From a virus: a DNA stretch of 37,570 nucleotides. The DNA lies in the IMG/VR virus record IMGVR_UViG_3300001419_000016, positions 1-37,570 of that record, one strand, 5' to 3'. Positions 15,700-29,800 of this stretch are shown piece after piece. Position 1 is the stretch's first letter. The number at the start of each line of letters is the position of its first letter. The notes below the pieces were generated by a model. The model had not been told where the DNA came from, did not search any database, and saw nothing but the letters and a program-made list of their open reading frames with translations. Position numbers and translations under genes: made by a program.

Positions 15700-16182
15700 A
15701 TGGATAATATAATGAATTATTCCCCTACAAAAAATGTATTAGATGAAGTCTTAGGAATGCAGCAATATGGTATTCCTATGAATTTTACTAATGTTAATCC
15801 ATTAAATTACTTCCCTACAGTAAATACTGGAGTAAATCCCAGTATGCAGTATGGAACTGATTTTTCAGGTTATATGGAAAACTTTAGAGTAAAGCCTCCT
15901 GCAGCAGATACACCTTCTTCTAATTGGTTTGACCCTGAATCCTTAAGAGGCTATGGGTCAATTATGAAAGGAATAGGTGGATTATTTGGAGCATATAATG
16001 GTTATAACCAAAATAAATTAGCTGAAAAACAAGCTAAATATGCTATGGAAATGGGTGATAAAAACTATGCTGCAAGCTTGCTTGCATATAATAATGCTAG
16101 ACAAGATAGAAGAAATATTACTCCTGATGCATGGAAAACTACTTCTGATGAAGAGTTTAAGAAGACTTTACTTAATAATTAA
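15700..16182 (+). CDS. Small internal virion protein (N4 gp52-like position)
   Basis: A 160-residue protein. The N-terminal 90 residues are Asn/Pro/Tyr/Met-rich and probably extended. A Gly/Ala segment follows ('GSIMKGIGGLFGAYNGYNQN'), then a helix ('KLAEKQAKYAMEMGDKNYAA'). Similar short proteins with a glycine-rich 'G..GLFGAYNGYNQNKLAEKQ' stretch are common beside ejection proteins of podoviruses. TAGGAG precedes ATG 15700. The exact function is unknown. Confidence 0.55.
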   Translation: MDNIMNYSPTKNVLDEVLGMQQYGIPMNFTNVNPLNYFPTVNTGVNPSMQYGTDFSGYMENFRVKPPAADTPSSNWFDPESLRGYGSIMKGIGGLFGAYNGYNQNKLAEKQAKYAMEMGDKNYAASLLAYNNARQDRRNITPDAWKTTSDEEFKKTLLNN

Positions 16183-16196
16183 TAGGGTATACCAAT

Positions 16197-17846
16197 ATGG
16201 CTATCTCAAATTTATCTCCTCAATGGAATAATGTAAGTGTAAACTTACCTAGTACATCTTCTCTATACAGTGGTAATAATGCTATTACTTCTGGTATTAG
16301 TAGTATTGCTGATGCGTTTAATAACCAAGCTAAAGTACAGGATATGTACGAAAAGAAAGAGGTAGATAAAAGAACTTTAGACTTTTTAGCTAAACAACGT
16401 CAGATACAAGATGTAGATGCTCTTAAAAACTTTATAAGTCAATATGGTACATCTGATGCTATTGAACAAGAATTTGGTAAAGTAGATTTTAATGAAGTTG
16501 CTAAGGCTCAACAGAGTGCTTTACCTAATCTTCAAAATAGATTAACCAATGAATATAATTATAATCAGTCTCAATTAGAAAGAAGTAGTAAGCCTGTAAT
16601 AGATCAATATAAATTGGCTTTAACTCAAGCTAAAAGTCCAGAAGAGCTAGCTGTTATTAGAGGTAATATTGGTAAAGAAGCTCCTTATATACAGCAGGCA
16701 TTAATGGAGCAAGTAATAGGAAGACAAGATAAAGCTAATATAGCAGGTTTAACAAGTAAAATTTTTAATGGAGAATCTCTTACTCCAGAAGATACAGTTA
16801 ATTTGTCTAATACAGAATTACTTAGTTTACAGAAAGCACAACAAGCTTTTAAAGATGAACAAGCACAAAGAAGTTTAACAAAAAAACAAAATAAATCAAT
16901 TGAATTAGAGTTAGAAAAACAGATTAATGCTAAAGAAAATGAGCCTTTAGTTAATGAGTTTAATACTCTATATAATAGTGCTGTACAATCTAATGATTGG
17001 AGTGCTGTAAACAGCTTTATTGATTCTGTAAAAGACCCTAACTTAAAGAATACATTTTTAGGTAAAACTAATCCTGTACAGTATGAAAGAAATCTAACTG
17101 GTTTAGCTAGACAGATACATAGCGGTAAAGATGTAGATTTAACTGGATTAAATGATTATGAAAAATTACAACTTAGTAACAAGGTATTTGAGTTACAATC
17201 TACAAATGCAGAAAGAACTATTAAAAGTAATGAGTTAAGTACTAGACTTAATACTTCCGAAGAAAAGAAACAATCTACTCAATTATATAATAAGTTAATA
17301 CCTCAAATTACAGAAGTAGCACAAAGTCTTACATTTGAGTCGTTGCCTAGTGTAATACGTGATTTGCAAAATGAGTATCCAAATAATCCTACTTTAGTTA
17401 ATAAAGTAAAGGGTTTTTATGAAAACCAATTAAATTTAAACCCAGTTGATAAAGCAGCATATACAGCTAAAGTAGACCATGAAGCTTTAGTACAAAGGTT
17501 AAATACTACTGCAGGGATGCAAGAATATCTTGAAAAATATGGTGGTAAAGACTTTAGAGAAAGAAAAGATGCAGGAGATATAGGCGTTATTCATGATAAA
17601 ATGAATGAAACTAATACTACTCTTGCTGAAAGAGAATATATCCTTAAACAAATATTATCCACATATGGCGGTGATGCTTGGTTTAAGGTAACTGACAGTG
17701 ATTTAGAAGGTGCTGTAGAAGATGCTATAAGTAGTTATAGGAATAGTGCTAGAAAGGGTACCCAAAATGGTAATAGTAATGCGCCTTCTAATGAACAAAT
17801 AAGACAAATAATGCAAGGTGGTAATACTTTTAAAATTAATCATTAA
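16197..17846 (+). CDS. Helical internal virion protein (N4 gp51-like position)
   Basis: A 549-residue protein, almost entirely helical and polar. It begins 'ISNLSPQWNNVSVNLPSTSS' and then 'ITSGISSIADAFNNQAKVQD', a pattern seen in internal virion proteins where an N-terminal disordered part leads into long helices. Gln, Asn, Lys and Glu dominate, with no membrane segment and no enzymatic motif. It lies directly before the vRNAP gene, as gp51 does in N4. A role as an ejected internal head protein is inferred from position. Confidence 0.6.
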   Translation: MAISNLSPQWNNVSVNLPSTSSLYSGNNAITSGISSIADAFNNQAKVQDMYEKKEVDKRTLDFLAKQRQIQDVDALKNFISQYGTSDAIEQEFGKVDFNEVAKAQQSALPNLQNRLTNEYNYNQSQLERSSKPVIDQYKLALTQAKSPEELAVIRGNIGKEAPYIQQALMEQVIGRQDKANIAGLTSKIFNGESLTPEDTVNLSNTELLSLQKAQQAFKDEQAQRSLTKKQNKSIELELEKQINAKENEPLVNEFNTLYNSAVQSNDWSAVNSFIDSVKDPNLKNTFLGKTNPVQYERNLTGLARQIHSGKDVDLTGLNDYEKLQLSNKVFELQSTNAERTIKSNELSTRLNTSEEKKQSTQLYNKLIPQITEVAQSLTFESLPSVIRDLQNEYPNNPTLVNKVKGFYENQLNLNPVDKAAYTAKVDHEALVQRLNTTAGMQEYLEKYGGKDFRERKDAGDIGVIHDKMNETNTTLAEREYILKQILSTYGGDAWFKVTDSDLEGAVEDAISSYRNSARKGTQNGNSNAPSNEQIRQIMQGGNTFKINH

Positions 17847-17896
17847 GTTACTCTAGAGTAGTTATTTAGATTTTAATTAATTTTTATGGAAAAATT

Positions 17897-20800
17897 ATGG
17901 CAACTCAATTTGAAGACCCTTATGTATCTAAAGCATTAAACCTTGCTATTGCAAAAGCAGAAAAACAAAAGAACTTAGGAAAACTACCTAAACCTGAATT
18001 AAATAATCCATATAGTGTGAAAGAAGCTAGTGGGGATGTTGTTGGTATGTCAGCATTATCAGGTGCTGCTTTATTAGAAGGTTTAGGTAATATCGTACCT
18101 AGTGCATATAATTTTCTTAGTCAAACTGCCCCTAAAGCTATAGAATCTATTCTTCCTTTTGATATTCCCGGCCCTAAAGGATTACCTCCTTCTGATTACT
18201 TTAATATGATTGAACCAACAAAAAAATATGTTGAGGATAATCTATATAGTAATAATCTAATTGGACAACAGCAAAATGTAGCTGAAGGTTCTCAAGCAAG
18301 AAGAGATAGTGAATATCAAAGAGCTAATGAAAATATAAAAGAATCTAATAATGATGCTATTGGTTATTTAAAGACTCAATTACAGAATGCTAAGTTAGCA
18401 GGACAGGATTTAATAGATAATCCTTTGGCTACTACAGCATTAGTAGGAGAGAATGTAGGTCATTTATTTGGCCCTGGATTAGCAGCTAAGGGTTTAAAAT
18501 ATATTGGTAAACCTTCTACTAAAGTAAGTACTAAAGCTGATAAAAATCAATTAGCAGAGTTAGGTGCGGCCACTTATACCGCTTCTGCAGAAGGCGGCGG
18601 AGCCGCTAACCAAGTAGAAAATATTCATAAAGAATCCTTACAGGATTTTTTTGCTAATACAAGCCCTAAATATAATGATTTAGTTAATTTAGGAGTAGCC
18701 CCTGATAGAGCTATCTCTTTATTAAAAGAATTACCAGAGGTACAAGAAAGACTTAAACAAGAAGGTTTAGATGATGCATCACTTGCCAGTACTAAAGCAG
18801 ATGCTGCAGCTAAAGCAGGGTTAGTTGCTGCAGGAATAACTAGAGTATTAGGTACAGGTAAAGCAGAAGCTAAAGGATTTAAAGAAAGAAGTATGGTTAA
18901 AGAAATTCCTGCTCAAACTATTGAAGAAGGAATGCAGGGAGCATCTTCTAGTATTATATCTGAAGCTACTGCTGAAGATGCTGGATATAGTTCAGCTAAA
19001 CCTTTTGTTGATTTAGGTGGAGATGTTGTTACAGAAGCAGTTGCTGGAGCAGGAACTACTATAGCTACTAATCCCCTTAAAACAATTAAAGAAGTAACTT
19101 CTCCTATTAAGAAAGTAAATGATAAATTAAAAGCTAATGATGTAGCTAATAAAATTAGTGAAGAATATAAAAAAGTAAATGGTACCGAACCAACCAAAGA
19201 ACAAAAAGAAGTATTTAAAGCTACTGGTGAGGTAAGAGTTACTTTAGAAAATACTTTAAATAAAGAAGTAAAAGATTTACTTTCTAATCCAAATTCATTA
19301 GTGGATAAGGGTACTATAGAAGATGTAATTGAGTCTTTGGATGTTAGAACAAGAAGTACTCTTAAAGACATCTCAGAAGCTAATAATAAGCCCATAGAGC
19401 AATCTTTAAGAGAAATCTTAAGTATCCCATTAGGTAATAAGAAAGAGGCTCCTAATGCTTCTAATGAGTCTAGTAATACTACAGAAGAAGTAGAAACAGA
19501 AAAAGAAGACCTATTAAAACAGGCTAGAGATTCAGTTACTTTTACAGATGATATAAATACTAATGTAAATAATATTAGAGATAGTTTGGATATAGAAGAC
19601 CCAAACCAAAAAGTTTCATTAATAAATGAACAGATGGATAATATTAAAAATAAGATAAGTGAAATAGCTGAATCTAATTTATCTGAAGAAGAAAAGAAAA
19701 CTCAAATACAAGAACAAGGTAAGTTATTTGAGTATGCTAAGAATGAAAGAAATGCTCTTAAAACAAGTATAGATGCAAATATTAAAGCAGAAGTAAAAGA
19801 TAACTATAAAAATATAAAAGCAAAAGATACATCTTCAGTAGATAAATTATCTAAATTTATTATGGGTAATGAAGAAGATATTACTCCTGAAGTAGAAGAA
19901 AAAGCTAAAGCTCTTATAGCAGATAAAGAAATAGATGAAAGATTTAAGCGTGGATTACAATTTGCTTTGGATATGCGTAAAACTTTAAAAGAGAACAAAG
20001 AAGGTGCTAAAAGTTTAGATCAAGTAAGTAATGATATTTATACAGAAGGTTATAGTGAGTTAGATAAACCAAGTCTTAAAGAATATTTAGAAAGTTCCTA
20101 TGAAGGAATTATCTCTAATGATACAGATAAAGTAATAAATAATATTAGTAATTTAACTAAATTCTTAAAATCTCATCAAACTAAATTAAAAACTATTAAT
20201 GCTGCATTAGCAGAAGCTGCCCTTGAAACAGAAGAAGGTACTAATAAACTATTAGAGCCTCTTACTATAAGATATGGAAATAAAGACAGTGCTACTTTAT
20301 CTATTGAATACGCTGACTTTAAAAATGGTAATTTATATAAAACAATAGAAAAAGAAGAAAAAGCTATTAGAGGTGCATTAGATGTTATTTATAATGGAGC
20401 TAAAGTACTAGATGAAAATATTAAACCTAATACTCCATTAAAAGAAGTAGGTACTATCTTTAAAGATAGAGAGAAAAGAACAGGAGGTATCTCTACTAAA
20501 AAAGGTAGAAATAAAAATGCTAATACATTTAGGAAAGATATAATTCCATTTAAAAAACTATTAGATAATAAAGTAGATACGGAAACTACTGTTCCAATAA
20601 AGAATGAAATTAATGATTTAATATCTAAGTATATAGATGATATTACAGAATATGTAAATACTGGTTCAGTATCCTATAAAGATATAGAACAATTACAAAG
20701 AAAAATACAAAATAAATTAAGTAAATTAAAAGATAAAAAGAATATTAATACTAGTACTAATAATAATGCAACTTCTAGAAAAGAAGCTGTAGCTGTTGTT

Positions 20801-23800
20801 AGTAAGTTTCAATCCAGTGTTATTGCATATATGGATAGAAATGGCTTATTTAAAAATAATAAATTTCCTGAATTAGGAAAACTTACAGGAGGTTTAACTG
20901 CTAGTCTTAAGAGTTATATTACTGGATATAATAAAGATAAGACTCCTACTAAGATAAAGAATCCTAGTATTATATTTAATAATATGGAGTTAGTTAAAAA
21001 AGAATTAGCCAAAATTACTTCTGATCCTGCTAATAAATTACCTTCTTTTGCTTTCTATAATAATACTGGTAGTAATTATATTGCTAATGATGGAAATATT
21101 ATTGAAGTAGGAGATACAGTTTATTTTAGAAAGAAAGTTAAAGTAAATGGAAAAATTACTTATCAAGATTTCCCATATAAGGTTACTGGTTTAACCAAAT
21201 TAAATGATGGTAATACTGCTATTACTTATGATTCTCCTAAAGATGTAAATAACCTTGAAAAGGGTTATACATCTATTACGCGTAAAGTAAAAGAAATAAG
21301 TAGAGTAGAAAAAACTAATCCAATAACTGAAACAATAAATATAGGAGATACTACTTTTACTGTACACACAGTTGATAGGGCTTCTATTAATAATGTTTAT
21401 GGATTACATAATTCAGATTTAAATACTATTTATGTAGCAAAAGATATTTCTAAAGATGAGTTTGTTAATTATGTAACAGCATTAGATCCAAATAATTTAA
21501 ATAAAGCTTCTAAACAGAAGTCAGTTCTAACTGAAATGTTCAAAGAAGAAGGTATAGATTTACCAGGTACTTTATCTTTATTTAATGAAGAAGAGATAAA
21601 AGACTTTATTGTTTCACATGAATTAAGTCATTTGGTTAATAAAGATAAAGATAATTATCAATCAGATAAAAAACAAACTATTGCTACTAAATATAAAGCT
21701 AATGATAAAGATAATAGCTTACTATCTGATAGTGCTCTTAATATAGAAAAAAGAGCTACTTTAGATGTATTTAATGCAATTGGGGTTACACCAGTTAAAT
21801 TAGAAGGAAATACTAGTACTGTTTCTGAATCAGAAATAAAAATAGGAGATACAATTAGCTATGGTAAAAGTAACTTAGAAGGAATTGTATCTACTATTCG
21901 TGATGGTAAAGTATTCTTATTTAAGAAAGGTACTAAAATTGAAGGTAAAAGAGGCATTCTTTTAAAGAATGTTAAGTTAGTTTCTAAAGCTGAAAAAGAG
22001 CCTGTTATTAAGGCTCAGGAGACACGATCTACTAATGCCCCTAGTGATAGTACTCTTAAAAAAGAATCCCTAGAAACCCCTAAAAATAGCCGTAAAGACG
22101 AATTAAAACAAAATATTAATAATAAGCTTGGAGATTTAGCTGATTTAATTAGTGGATTCACTAGAAGTAATATGATGGAACCAGAACAGAAGAAAGCTAT
22201 TAAAGATATTCTTGTTCCACTTATGGCTGATTTAATTGAGTTAGGTGTTCTATCATTTAAAGAAGTTTCTATAGAAGTATATAAAGGTTTAAAGGATAAA
22301 TTACCTAAAGGAGTTAAAGTAGAAGAAGTAATAAATCATAGCGATTTAGCTGGTAATTATATTATTGCTACTAATGGTAGTACTGCAGAAGGTATTACTC
22401 CTCCTAATAAATTATGGGATTCAAATAATTCTATAGAAGAAATACTAAAAGAAGTATATCCAAGCCAAACCAAAGAAGAAAAGAAAGACCTTATAGAAAG
22501 CTTTGAAATTGTTACAGAAGAAGATGTAGTAGATGAAATTAATAATACTGAGCAGGAAGAACAAGCAGAAGAAGTAGTAGTTAAATCTGAATTAACTCTT
22601 GAACAGATTAAGGCAATGCTTTTAGAAGAGATAACCGATACTCTTTCTATTGGAAGAGAGTTACTTAAACTTGATGCAAACACCTTAACAGATGCTCATA
22701 GAATAGCTTTAGGAAATCATGTTCAAGCAGCAGAATTAGCTCAATTTAAAGTTAATTCTGATGGTATTCTTGATGAAGAAAATATTAAGTTATTTAACAA
22801 TGCAGCCATTGGTATTGATACTTTTAAATTAGAATATAGTAATGCTAGATTAATTCCTTTTGGATTAAATTTAAAAGATAAACCATTAAATGATTCTGTA
22901 GTTGCTCAGGATTTATTAGCTTTAACTGTTATGAAACCTGCAACAGAAAAAGGTAAAAAACTTGTAGAAGAATTCTTAAATAGTTTACGTAGTAAGAAAG
23001 CTAATAAAGAACAAGTAGACTTTAAACAAGTTGCTAAAGATATTTTAGATTTATTTGGTAATCCAGAAGTAGGGTATCCTACTATTAGAGATATTGTTAT
23101 TAGCCAATCAGTTAATAATCCAAGGAGTTTATCTAAGAGTGATTTGTACTCTACTATTGCTAATAATAGCCCTGTCAGAGATGATTTAGATAAATTAAAA
23201 TCAGCTAGTAGAACTTTTATTAATAAGAGAAAAATTCCTAAAGGATTATTGGCTCAGATACCTAATCTACTTAGAAGAGTACTTAATCCTTTGTTTAAGG
23301 AACAAATAATAGACCAAGCTAATATTACAGAAGATACTTATAATATTTTATATAATTTTGCTAAACAGGTTAAAGTTATCTCTGATGGTATCCAAGAAAC
23401 AGTGGGGAATGTTAAAAAGAAAAAGGGTTATCATTATTTGGATAATCCATTAACTTTACTTCTTAATAGTGATGGTAAGTTACCTTCTGTAATATCAGAT
23501 GCTATGGCTATCTCTACTTTATCTTGGTTAGTAACTGATGGTAAATATAGTGGTACTAACTTTGATACAGAAATTAATAAAATATTAAATAGGGATAGTA
23601 AAGAAACCATAACTCCAGAGGCTGCTGCTCTACTTAGAACAGTAGGTAAACCTTTACCTCAATTAATTAATAGATTAGGTAATCTAGTAACTAATAGTAT
23701 TAATCTAGGAGTAATTAATGATGCTCCTGAAATGTATAAAGAAAAGTTATCTGCTTCTATTGGTGAACAGATAATAGTTGCTTTAAGTAGTTCAGGTATA

Positions 23801-26800
23801 TTAAAGACTACTAGTTATACTCAAAGATTACTTAATGAAATTCGTACTGAAAATGAAATTAGACAAATTGGTAATTTAGATGCTGACTTAAAATTTGTTA
23901 AATTAAATTTAGTAGAAGTAGAGTCTAATGATTCAGGAGAGAATATCACTTATCAAGTTCCTACTGAACAAGCTAAAGTATTAATGGATATCTATGAGAA
24001 GAATAACTTATTAATTGATTCTCTATTAGGGATAGACAAAGATATTCTTGATGTATCAGAAGAACCAGTAGAAAAAGTTAAAACTAGAGTAGGTAAAATA
24101 GGATTAACTTCTACTCCTAAAGCATTTGCTGAGAATATTAAATCAGGACAATCTAAAGGATTTAAGATAAATAAAGATATGGGGCAATTGTTTTTTGCTC
24201 TGGGTAAAGATACTTTCTTATTAGCTGCTGGATTTAAAACTGATGCAGAAATAGAGAAGGTACCTTTCGATCAAAAAGAAGGGGTAATTGCTAATAATAG
24301 ACAACTAGAACAGCAATATGAACATCTTAAGAATTACATGGAAAGTAATAAAACTAACTTAGATAAGTTAATGTATTTTACTTACAATACATGGAGTAAT
24401 TTTAGAAATGGTATTGCTAATAATACTATTAACTATCAAACCTCTAAATTACAGAGATTTATGCTATCTGGTTCTAATTGGGAAACCAATATTGAAATGG
24501 GCAAAGGGGATACTCTTTTATTATTTAAATCAGCAGTAGCTCAATTATTGGATTATCCAGTAGATAAAAACCGTTTAGAAAAATCTCATGAATACTTTGC
24601 TGAAATAGAGAATAATAAATTATTTAATGATGCTGCAGATATAATTATTAGAATTCAGAATATTAGTAATGATACTGAGGCTACTTTATCCAGTGAAGAG
24701 AAAGCATTAATTGTAAAAGCAACCCATAAAGGTGAAGAGAATATAGGCTCTCTTGCTGCTCTATCTGCATATGCTAGATATAAATATGCTAAAGATAATA
24801 ATGAGAAATCTTTTACTACAGAATTAGGTAAAGAGATAGATGGTGTTACCAATGGTATGTCCAATATCTTATTTGAATTTGCACCTTTTACTGAAAAATA
24901 TAAAAAATTAATGAATGCCGTAGGATTCTATTTTAAAGGTGATACATTTAATTCATACTTAAATTGGAAAGAAATCCCTGGTAATAGGGATTTATACCAA
25001 GCTATGGCAGTAGCTATTACTAAAAGTTTATCTACTGTAGAAACTCAAATGAAAGAGTTAGTAGGAGCTGAAAAGAAAGAAGTAGAAAGAAGCAAGATAT
25101 CCCCTTTAAGAGCTTTCTCTCAATTTACACCTAAAGCTAAAAGAGAACAGGTAAGTAATCAATACACTGAGGAGATAGTAAATAGAAAACTTAGGAATTT
25201 ATCTCTTATTGTTGGTTCATTGGTTGAGTCTGATGGGAGTATCACTAGTGAAGCTAGACAGTTTGCTAAAGACCCTCTTATGACTTATGGATATAATGCG
25301 GGTATGGTTGCTATAGCTAGGGCTAAATCTGCTTTAGTATATGAAGATTTACAGAAAAAAGTAGTTAGTATGGCTATTGAATATAATAGCTTAGTTGAGT
25401 CAGGCCAAACAGAGGAAGCAATACCTTTAGCAAAACAAATTAGAGATTTAGTTATTGCAGTAGAAGATATATCTACTGGATTACCTGTATCTAACGAACA
25501 ATTAGATAATATAAGTAAAAATATAAAAGTAGATGGTAAAAGTTTATTTGTTAAACCAGATGAATTTTATTCAGATATTCTTGAATTAAAGAATAAACCT
25601 AATAAATTTGGTAGGACTTATCGTGCTACTAACATTAGGAATTCAGTTGAAGCTGTATATGGTGCAGCTATGGAATTTGCATTTGAGAATGAATATGAAG
25701 AAGTATCGAATGCTAAGAAAATTCTTGTAGGTACTATGTCTGCATTAAACCATATCTTTAAAGCTAACGAAAGACGTTTATTTAGTGAGTATAAAAAGAA
25801 ACATGGTTCTTTAAATCAGAAAGCTATATCTGAGATACATCAAGATATGCTTAAAAAAGGACATATGGTTACTGTTAAAACTCCTCTATCAGAGTCACAT
25901 GAGGACTCTGCATTAATAGCTAACCAAGTATCCAGAAATAAAAATGATACTAAAGCTAAAGTACATTTAGGAAATAATAAGTTTAAATACCAGCAATTTG
26001 ATGTGGATAATGAAGGTAATATAATAGAGTTAACTAAAGAAACTTCTTCATTAAGTAGTAGTTTAAATACTATGGAATTTTCTGATAGTATTGGTGTTAA
26101 ATCCATTGTTATATTAAATATTCTTTATGATGCTTTTGTACTTAACCCTACTATGGGTAAGCATAATATTATGGATATATTTGATGCTAAATTAGACGGT
26201 ATAGGTAATAGTCTTAATTCGACTGAAACAATGAATACACTTAATTCAGAAAACCATCAGAAATGGAATATAGTAGATGCTGTTAATGATACTCTTTCTA
26301 GATTTGAGGAGATTATAAGTAAAGATAAAAATATCTATAATATAGCAAATGATGCTTATATGAATGAGCAAGTTAATATGGGCATAACGTCTCCTGCTAG
26401 TATTAAGGATACATTTGCTGATTTCAGTTCTATGCGTGAAATGGTTAATGAGAATCTTAAATTAAAGCATAATAATTTAATTGTTAGTGATCAATTCCCT
26501 CAGACTGATAAAACTGCTGCAAGATTTACTTCTAAAACAACAGAAGAAGATATAATTAATGAAGTCAAAAACAATAACCAAGATAAACAAGGTTCTGAAG
26601 CAACAGGAGTATTTAATCCTGATGACTTTACTCATGCTGATAAGTACGATATTACATATGATACTGTATCTGATATATTTGATGATTTAACTAACGTAGG
26701 AAATGTTCATGAATCCTATGAACATAAGAAGAATCTTAAAGATGTAATAAACGGCCTAATTAAGCCTGCTATGGACTCTTTATCTAAGATATCCCTTAAG

Positions 26801-29800
26801 ATTACTGAAGTAAATATTAGCCGTAATAAGGGTTATAGTGGCCCTAATGACGATATCTATATGTATACCTCTGACCAAGGTAAACTTAATATTAGTAATA
26901 CAGAAATGTCTTCTCAGGAAGTATATGTACATGAGATGTTACATAATATTTGGAGAGTAGGTATAAGTAATAATTTAAAGATACAAAATAAATTAGAATA
27001 TTTACTGCAGAAAGCAAAACAACACACCCAACCAATAGACTTACTAAAAAAAGATAGTAATGGTAATGTTATTATACCTATTGGTTCTTCTTATGCAGAA
27101 GAAATGGTAAAAGCTAAGAAGAGATATAACTATATATTTAATAATAAAAAGACTCTTGGGCATTTACATGAGTTTGGTACTATTGCTTTGTCTAATGAGA
27201 CTTTTATGAATCATCTTAAAAGCATAGATGCTAGTAGAGATAAAGTAAAAAGCGGTAGTACTTTATATAGTAAAGTACGTGCTATGTTCCTTAATATTAT
27301 TAATTGGATAAGTGATTTAATTAATAAGAATGCAAATAAAAATGTTCATCAAGCAATTTATGATTTAGCCTCTAATACAACTAAAATTAATAAAGCTGCA
27401 GAAGGTAGAATAGCTGCATACCTTTACTATCAAGATAAATTTAATACTACTATTAGAGATTACTTAAATAGATTTGCATGGCAACCTTATAGTAAAGCAG
27501 CAGAAAAGTTCATATTAAGTAATGGTAAGTTTAGACATAATAAATATGTAAATATAGCAATTACTCCTTTAGCATTACCTTTCTATATTACCTCTGATGC
27601 ATTTAAGAAAGAGTTTAATAAGGTAATGTATAAATCTGGATGGACTAAGGATAATCCTATCTATAAACTTATATATGAAATCTCTGGAGGAAAGGTAAAA
27701 GATGTTCCTATTTTTGATTTAGCTAGAGCAGTTAAACAGCATGTTGAGTCTCAAAGAGAGCATATAAGAAATATATTCACTTCACAGATAACTAATGCGT
27801 TTGATCAAACAAATCCATTAGAAGAAGATAGTTGGCTTAAATTAACTAATGGATTACTTAAAACGGATATATCTAGTATATTTGATCCAAATAATAAAGC
27901 ACAGGCGAATAGAATAATAAAATTATTAAAGAATCCTCATATAGTTAAAGCAGATATTCGTACTATTCAGAATAAAATAAAGAGTAAGTATAAAGCTAAT
28001 TCTTTACTTATAATTCAGCAGGCAGAGTCTCTTGGTCATTTTATGGCTCAAGGTACTGTTGGATTAGAGATGCAATTATTGAATGCACATAAGATAGGTA
28101 TATTACATAATGGACAACCTATACAAGAATTAGAGGATTTAATTGATGAACTTGCTACCTTAGAATCTTTGAGATTTACTGATAAGAGTATTCTTGATGA
28201 TACTGCAGATATCATGAACCATGAATACGCCAGAGATATAGAAGAAGGTGCAGAGAATGGTGTGCAGATGTTATTAAACTTTCATACTATGTTTAAGAAG
28301 GATGCCTTAGAAAGGAATTTTGGTAATAAGAAGCATGGAATGATTAAGGGGTATACTAAAGAGAATTTTGCTAGTCATATTGATTATCAGATAGCTTCTT
28401 TATCAGAAGAAGATAATATGAGAAAGGCAGGATATATTAAGAAAGCTAAATTACCTAGAGCAGTAGGGGACTCTAATATGGGGAGTCCTTCTATGTATAT
28501 CTATGTTAGTAGAGATGGATTACTTAATCCATATATGAATGGCATATTTACTTTGCATAATACTAGAAGTAAAGGAACTAATATTGTAGAGAATAACTTA
28601 AATAATTCGGTAGATAATGTAGGACAAACCAGTAGAGAAGATTTAAATAGATTAACTAAAATGGGTATTGCTTCTTTACGCAAGCAAGCAAAACAAAGAG
28701 TAATAGACTATGATAAAACATATATGATACCTAATTTTGATAACAATGATAATCTAACATCTTTTAGATACATAATGTCTGAAAAGAATAAAGTAGATTT
28801 ATTGGGTAAAAGAGATTTAGCTAATAAGACGTTAGGTAATATGTTTGGAGCTATTCTTGAAAAAGAACGTGGAATTGATTATAACGAAAAAGCACTTAAA
28901 CTTCTTAAAGAAGACTTTGATAAATACTATTCTAATGAACCACATGAATATGTGACTATTAAAAAAGGAATGCCTCAATATGATATGCTTCCTGCTTTAA
29001 CCAGAAACCAAATACAAAAGATTTGGGGAACCAGTACAATTAAAGTAAGACAAGATATTTTTGATACTGTATTTGGTTTCCGTAAGTTATCTTTAGTGGA
29101 TGGAATGGATACATGGTTAAAAGGTAAAAGTAAAAGTGGCACAGGAATTAATCCTACAGCCAAAAGAATAGGGCATATTTCAGGTAAGTTATGGCAAATG
29201 GTAGTAGCCAGAGCAAAAAATGTAACAGTAATTTTAACTCCTGCTGTAGTTATAGCTAATAATTTAAGTAATGTAGTATTATTGGCTACCAGAGGTGTTC
29301 CTCCGCATAAAGTATTGCCTTATATGTATGAAGGGATACAGGCATTAAATACCTATAATAGTTTGAGGGATAAGAGAGATCAATTAGCTAATAGATTAGA
29401 AAGTAATCCTAAAATAGCTAATAGAAAAGCTCTTGAAATTAGGTTAGCTCAATTGAATAGTAGGATAGAAATAAATCCTGTTACTCCTTTATTGGATAAA
29501 GGTGTATTCCAGTCAATAGCTGATGATATATCTCCTGATACTGAGAAATTAGAAGAGTTACTTAATATCACATTTGAAAATGCTAATTTAATTCGTAAAA
29601 AATTGGATAAAAATATTAATCCAAAAGTAAAAGAAACTATTGTGGGTGGGTATAAACAAGTTACTTTATCTCCTGATACAGAAGTAGGTAGTTTCTTAGA
29701 GAAAGTTACTCAATATAGTGATTTTATTGCTAGGTATGCTTTAATTAAGCATTTAACTGAAACTAATAAAGTAAATCAAGATGAAGCTGTTAAGGATGCA

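Noticed and set aside
22357-22683. Antisense ORFs within the vRNAP gene (also 18913-19395, 24655-24864 and others)
   Set aside because: Ser/Leu-rich shadows of an AT-rich gene, with no ribosome binding sites or family motifs.
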